A DNA stretch of 47,228 bases, taken from NCBI GenBank assembly GCA_031291635.1, contig JARLIR010000021.1:1-47228 (forward strand), in the 5' to 3' direction. The translations under genes and the position numbers were made by a program. Each line of letters starts with the position of its first letter. Position 1 is the first letter of the stretch. Origin of the DNA: Rhizomicrobium sp. Lineage in GTDB: Bacteria; Pseudomonadota; Alphaproteobacteria; Micropepsales; Micropepsaceae. Shown here piece by piece: positions 42,841-47,228 of the stretch. The notes below the pieces were generated by a model. It did not search any database. It saw only the letters and a list, made by a program, of their open reading frames with translations, and was not told the origin of the DNA.

Positions 42841-43362
42841 GGAATTGCCGTCACGCGACTCAGCGGCGCACTGTTTCCCTGCGTTTCGGTTGGTGCGACC
42901 CCTTTGCTACTTTCTTCAGTATTCCTTGTTTTGGCGCGAGTTGCCTGGCTCTTGCCTAATCTTGCCATTTTCGTCTTGGGCGTGTCTCCACCACCAACAA
43001 TGAGAGTCCTTTGGCCCATAGCCGCGCCGCGTTTCGCAAGCCGAGGCATTAGAAGCGCTCCTAGACCGTGAAGACAAAGATCCGTCCATTCCACCACACA
43101 TTGTCAAGACCTGGAGAACCCATATCGGCTGGCGTCATGCCTTCGGCAATCTTGGAATTCTTGGTCGTGCGCTCGCCGGTCTAAGTTGGGGGTGATATTA
43201 CAATTTTCGAGAATAATGCGGTTTTCGAGACGAACTCGTTGCCCCCCTCTGTAGATGCCATAATCGGCTTCTCCCGTCCCACCGGAAACGATTGCTCGAT
43301 TTTCATGCGAGTCATTTGGAGCGGCCATCGTTACGAAGTAAAAGTGTTTCGTCAATCAAATT
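42841..43362. other. Gene-poor stretch upstream of the GPH symporter
   Basis: No gene can be supported. On the minus strand, a frame at 43355-43187 (MTKHFYFVTMAAPNDSHEN start) and a second at 43187-43067 (GMTPADMGSPGLDNVWWNG) look coding-like and would join through a frameshift, so a decayed gene is possible. I recognise no family. The promoter of the symporter-GH17 pair should also lie here. Confidence 0.35.
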
Positions 43363-44341
43363 GTGGAAACGATACCACCTCCCAGCTCAAAAGTCCGCAG
43401 ATGGCTTACAGTAAGCGCAATTCGCGCCTATCCAATCGGCGGCGGACCGTCTTACCTCGTCCATTCCTCGCCGACGATCATCTCTCGCGTATCGCAGAGC
43501 TCCACCGACCTGCTTGTGGCAGCCGTTGAAGATAGTCCGGTCAAACTCGCACGCATAACCGCATTTCCTCAAGCACAACCCGACATCATTGACTCTTCTG
43601 GCGGCCGCATCTGGTCTCACGCCTTCGCTCCGGATGGGACGTTGGCATTTGCGTCAACCCATTCCGCCGCCGTTGGCATTTGGGCCCAAAAGCCGGGCGC
43701 ACCACCGGTCCAATTGCTCAGCAGCAGTATGTTGTACATCTGGCATGGTCACCAGACGGTCGTTACATTGCATTTTTCGAGGCCAGCGACACGAATACAG
43801 GAGTGATTAAGGCGATCACTACTGCTGGTTCAACGGTATCGTAAATCGCCACAAACGATCCAGGTCGGGGCTTTCCGACCTGGTCGCCGGATTTCAGCGC
43901 GTGTTCCTTTCTGACAAGGGACAAGTATGGCGCGTTGATATTCATCATACAGAACGGCGTATACGTGTGACCGGTAGCGGATGAATTGCCGTCGCCATGC
44001 TTCCCAACGGGCCCCTCGCCGCCAAAGACAACAAGGACGACTTTCGGAAAATGCACAGTCGCGAGCCGAAGTGTATCAATGCGCAATACCCAATGGGGCG
44101 TCGTTTACCTATTTCTTTTCTGGGAATCGACATTCTCGTGCCCCTACACAACCTCCGAGCCCACGAAACCCAAATCCTCGCGCAGCCTATCGCAGGCGGG
44201 GCCCCTCGAACTCTAGGTTACGTGCCAGAAGAAGATGTCGCATAGCTCGAACAGGTTGTCTTCTTAGGTATCGATCGCGAGACCGTCTTAAATGTTTTCC
44301 CAGCAGACCCTGGCATACCACAAATGCCTATGGATATATGA
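43363..44341 (+). pseudogene. Decayed PD40/TolB-type beta-propeller gene
   Basis: Propeller-type repeats can be read in order but only by switching frames. One frame gives GGRIWSHAFAPDGTLAFAS and GIWAQKPGAPPVQLL. After about 43725 another gives VVHLAWSPDGRYIAFFEA and ends in a stop at about 43844. Then come FPTWSPDFS, VFLSDKGQVWRVDI, and QPIAGGAPRTLGYVPEEDV before a stop at 44245, with a coding-like tail to 44341. SPDG/APDG repeats are typical of PD40 domains found in CadC-type sensors, TolB-like proteins and peptidases. At least two frameshifts and internal stops indicate a dead gene. No N-terminal winged helix or enzyme domain was found. Confidence 0.6.
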
Positions 44342-44386
44342 ACACCGAGCATCGTTGCCTCAGACGGATGAGCCCAAGGATAGAGT

Positions 44387-45658
44387 ATGACAGTTGACGC
44401 ACAGCGTACCGGGACATTCAGCTTTGTTGCAGTGACATGTGCGGCCATGCTGTGTGCATTCGCCCCGTGCCGCGCTCAAGCAACCAGAGCGCAAGATTTT
44501 GTCGACACCGTCGGGCTTGATGTTCATGTGATGTATACTGATGGCGGTTACGCGTGGCTTGACGACGTTCAGAAGGCGTTGGGTTACATTGGAGCGATAC
44601 ACTTGCGGGATCATACTCCCAATGCCAGCGCTGCGGCCGAAGAGCGTTACAGTACACTTACTACCGCGGGCTACCGCTTCGATTTCGTGGTCAATAGCGA
44701 TATTCCGGCATCGATCGCTCGGCTCGAGGTGTTCCTGAAAAGCCATCCGGGCTCGATCGACGCCATCGAAGGACCAAACGAAGTCAACAATTGGCCGATC
44801 ACTTATGACGGCGTGAGCGGCCACGCCGGAGCAATAGCGTTCCAACACGCGCTCTATATCGCGGTCAAGACGAGCCCGATATTGAAAGGCATCTCTGTCT
44901 ACAATTTTACTGACAACCCACCTACCGCTGGGGACGCGGATTTCGACAATCTCCACCCTTATCCGAAACTTGGCATACAGCCGTTGGCAGTGCTCAAACC
45001 CATTCTGTCGCTTGCGGCCTTACCCATGCCCGGAAAATTGAAAGTCATCACTGAGGCGGGTTACAACGCGTTACCAGATCCTGCCGATTGGAGAGGCCAA
45101 GATGAATGGACGGCGGTAGACCAGCACAGCCAAGCGATACTGACTCTTAACCTGCTGCTGGATTCTTATGCGCTTGGAGCATCCCGGACCTATCTTTATC
45201 AGTTGCTTGATGCGTACCGCGATCCAGCCAAGGCAGACGCTGACAAACATCTCGGGCTGTTCGACTATCGCTATCGGCCCAAACCCGTCGCCGACGTCAT
45301 CCACAATACAATACTTCTGTTAAGTGATCGCGATGAGGCAGCCCGACGCTTCACTCCGCGCCCACTTGATGTCCGCTGGACAGGTTTGCCAAAGACCGCA
45401 GCCACAATGGTTCTTGAAAAGGCCGATGGAGAGGATGTGATCGTGGTGTGGAATGAGGTACCAATCTGGAACCGAGAAGCTAAGACCGCGATAGCTTATC
45501 GCGAAACAACGATGAGGCTCGACCTAAGGATCAAACGGAATATCACCGTGTACGATCCGGTCAAGTCACAGTTTCCGGTTGCCGTACTCACGAATGCTGC
45601 TTTCGCGAGCCTTCCTTTGTCTAACCACCCACTGCTGGTGTTTTTGTCCGGCCCGTAA
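44387..45658 (+). CDS. Secreted clan-A-like glycosidase (GH39/PslG-like context)
   Basis: The protein has 423 residues, starting at ATG 44387 with AAGGA upstream. Its signal sequence runs to about residue 32 (LCAFAPCRAQA). The fold reads as a TIM barrel with catalytic-type glutamates Glu132 in IEGPNEVNNW (acid/base) and Glu223 in VITEAGYNAL (nucleophile), the spacing expected of clan GH-A, then a C-terminal beta-sandwich. The exact family is not clear. It lies 120 bp upstream of a polysaccharide flippase on the same strand, reminiscent of exopolysaccharide loci that encode a glycosidase such as PslG. Its substrate may be the cell's own exopolysaccharide rather than a food glycan. Confidence 0.75.
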   Translation: MTVDAQRTGTFSFVAVTCAAMLCAFAPCRAQATRAQDFVDTVGLDVHVMYTDGGYAWLDDVQKALGYIGAIHLRDHTPNASAAAEERYSTLTTAGYRFDFVVNSDIPASIARLEVFLKSHPGSIDAIEGPNEVNNWPITYDGVSGHAGAIAFQHALYIAVKTSPILKGISVYNFTDNPPTAGDADFDNLHPYPKLGIQPLAVLKPILSLAALPMPGKLKVITEAGYNALPDPADWRGQDEWTAVDQHSQAILTLNLLLDSYALGASRTYLYQLLDAYRDPAKADADKHLGLFDYRYRPKPVADVIHNTILLLSDRDEAARRFTPRPLDVRWTGLPKTAATMVLEKADGEDVIVVWNEVPIWNREAKTAIAYRETTMRLDLRIKRNITVYDPVKSQFPVAVLTNAAFASLPLSNHPLLVFLSGP

Positions 45659-45778
45659 TTGGGGAGTCCGCAAGGGCCACATTTGACTAGGATCGGATAT
45701 TTGATGCCTTATCATATTGCACCGCCACCATACTAATTATTCCCTTTACAAGGAATCCGTTTTGAGCACCGCGCAACA

Positions 45779-47212
45779 ATGAGCAACAGAAGACTGGCCT
45801 TTGGCACCCTGGCAATGGGCGCGGCCAACTTTCTCAAGATTGGCATACAACTTGTGATGTTGCCGTTGATGGCCCGCCTTCTCGGACCCAGCGAATACGG
45901 CCTTTATTCACTGGCAATGCCGATCATCATGTTTATTATGATGTTGGCGGATGGCGGCTTAGGCGCTTCACTAGCGCGCGAGCCAGAGGACAATACGGAC
46001 GTCTGGTCGTCTGCGTTTTGGGCTTTGCTCATATCCGGCTTAATTATGGCAGGCGCGGTGTGTGCAAGCTCATACTTTCTTGCAGCTGCAGCCCATGAAG
46101 CGCGGTTGCCTGCCATCATGATCGCATTGTCGCCATGCCTGATCATGTTTGTGATTTCGGTCCCCGGGGTGGCACGGCTGACACGCCAGGCCCGACTCGA
46201 AGTGGGCGCGATTTGCGATGTTGTGGGCAATGTTGCTGGCGCCGGTTGTGCGATCGTATTGGCGATACATGGCGCCGGGGCCTGGAGCCTCGTAGCCCAA
46301 ACATCCGTTATCTATTTCGTCAGAGCGCTAGTCTTCAATGTTGCGGCGCCCATGTTGCCACGGTTTCACCTGTCGCTGCGCGATCTTGCTCCGCATCTGA
46401 TGATCGGGGGCACGATCATCGGCGGCAAACTGGTCGACGCAGCCGACAAATCTATTGAAAACGCTTTTATGGGCCGTAATTTCGGTTCCGGGCGTCTAGG
46501 CGCATTTAGCATTGCTAACCAGATTCCCGCTTTTCTGTGCGGCTCGGTTTCTAATGCTCTGTGGGCGGCGCTTTACACCCAAACAATCCGAACAACAGAC
46601 GAAGAGGAAGTGTTGCGCAATTACCGCAACATGATCCGGATTATGGCTCTGTTACTCTTTCCGATGGCGGCGCTGGCCGCCGCTGAAGGCCAACAATTGG
46701 TTGCATTGCTGCTCGGAAATCGCTGGGGCGCGACCTCTCCAATGCTGGAAGTGTTCCTGATAACCACGACTTTGTCATCGACAGGGATACTAGGTCAGGC
46801 AATTCTCGTTGCGAAAGGAAAAGCATCTGTGCTCTTCCGCATTACAGCGGAGACAGCGGTCATGCGCGTACTGGTTGTTTGCGCCTCGCCTTGGATCGGC
46901 ATGGATGGCTTAATCGCCGGGCTTGCCGCGTCCGCAATTTATACCTGCTGGCGGAGTTTCGCCACGATCTGCCGCGCAATGCGCATTAGTATGGCCAGCA
47001 TCATGCAACAGATGAAATGGCCAGCGCTGAGTTCCTGTTTGGCGGGAATTGCCTGCTGGCTGGTCTCGCGACATCTCACCAGCGGCCTCCTCCCCGTTAT
47101 GCTGAATCTACTGGCCGGCAGCGCCTGCTATTTTTTGCTTCTTTTACTTTTCGAACGGCGCGCCCTGTTTACGGATATGGGAAATGTACGGCGACTGCTA
47201 ATTCGCCGCTAA
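45779..47212 (+). CDS. Polysaccharide flippase, Wzx/MOP family
   Basis: The 477-residue inner-membrane protein has about 14 hydrophobic segments. The N-terminus (FLKIGIQLVMLPLMARLLGPSEYGLYSLA; ends FLKIGIQ and SEYGLYSL) is the classic Polysacc_synt/Wzx signature. It should flip lipid-linked oligosaccharide units to the periplasm for exopolysaccharide or O-antigen assembly. The Shine-Dalgarno is weak (no clear G-rich run within 10 nt of ATG 45779). It is the last gene in the window; glycosyltransferases would be expected further right. The glycosidase gene upstream may belong to the same locus. Confidence 0.9.
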   Translation: MSNRRLAFGTLAMGAANFLKIGIQLVMLPLMARLLGPSEYGLYSLAMPIIMFIMMLADGGLGASLAREPEDNTDVWSSAFWALLISGLIMAGAVCASSYFLAAAAHEARLPAIMIALSPCLIMFVISVPGVARLTRQARLEVGAICDVVGNVAGAGCAIVLAIHGAGAWSLVAQTSVIYFVRALVFNVAAPMLPRFHLSLRDLAPHLMIGGTIIGGKLVDAADKSIENAFMGRNFGSGRLGAFSIANQIPAFLCGSVSNALWAALYTQTIRTTDEEEVLRNYRNMIRIMALLLFPMAALAAAEGQQLVALLLGNRWGATSPMLEVFLITTTLSSTGILGQAILVAKGKASVLFRITAETAVMRVLVVCASPWIGMDGLIAGLAASAIYTCWRSFATICRAMRISMASIMQQMKWPALSSCLAGIACWLVSRHLTSGLLPVMLNLLAGSACYFLLLLLFERRALFTDMGNVRRLLIRR

Positions 47213-47228
47213 GCCTCCGCATTTACGA

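Noticed and set aside
43955-43970. GCGTATACGTGTG, similar to the LacI-type palindromes
   Set aside because: It lies inside the propeller pseudogene's former coding sequence (RRIRVTG) and is asymmetric.
1-47228. CRISPR arrays, tRNA/rRNA genes, intact insertion sequences or phage genes
   Set aside because: I looked for regular short repeats, cloverleaf-like and transposase signatures and found none that I could support.

Overview
This is a compact, GC-rich stretch of a Gram-negative chromosome. Three TonB-dependent receptors, an RND pump, LutABC, a TPR-sulfotransferase and a SIS-type GlcN-6-P deaminase next to nagA point to an alphaproteobacterium, probably near Caulobacterales or Rhizomicrobium-like lineages. 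That placement is inferred from gene content only. The window is dominated by polysaccharide capture and breakdown, and its enzymes match the main polymers of fungal cell walls: chitin, beta-1,3-glucan and alpha-1,3-glucan.

Layout. 1-9.7 kb is a chitin/GlcNAc block: a GH20 beta-N-acetylhexosaminidase cut by the window edge, a TPR-sulfotransferase, TonB receptor 1, and a divergent operon of GntR/HutC regulator, SIS-type GlcN-6-P deaminase and NagA. Repeated TGGTATTG elements lie between the receptor and the regulator. 9.7-15.8 kb is TonB receptor 2 followed by a secreted tandem beta-helix enzyme (GH55-like) fused to an SGL/NHL-like propeller. 16-18.7 kb holds gluconate kinase, a FadR-type regulator and a GntP permease. 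18.9-24.4 kb holds an orphan LuxR-type DNA-binding protein and a TetR-controlled RND efflux pair without an outer-membrane channel gene.

24.4-36 kb is the most striking part: a LacI regulator, TonB receptor 3, then beta-phosphoglucomutase, an MFS sugar transporter, a GH65 disaccharide phosphorylase and a secreted GH87-like (mycodextranase/alpha-1,3-glucanase) beta-helix protein. Together they make a coherent proposed route: outer-membrane uptake, hydrolysis to nigerose-type sugars, import, phosphorolysis to beta-glucose-1-phosphate, and conversion to glucose-6-phosphate. Two LacI-type palindromes lie exactly 105 bp apart in the divergent promoter region.

36-40.4 kb is a divergent aldA-lutABC pair (L-lactaldehyde to L-lactate to pyruvate). 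40.4-42.8 kb is a translationally coupled MelB-type symporter and secreted GH17-like beta-1,3-glucanase. 42.8-44.4 kb is gene-poor and contains a decayed PD40/TolB-type propeller gene. 44.4-47.2 kb holds a secreted clan-A-like glycosidase and a Wzx-type polysaccharide flippase, probably the edge of an exopolysaccharide locus. I saw no tRNA, rRNA, CRISPR array or intact insertion sequence.
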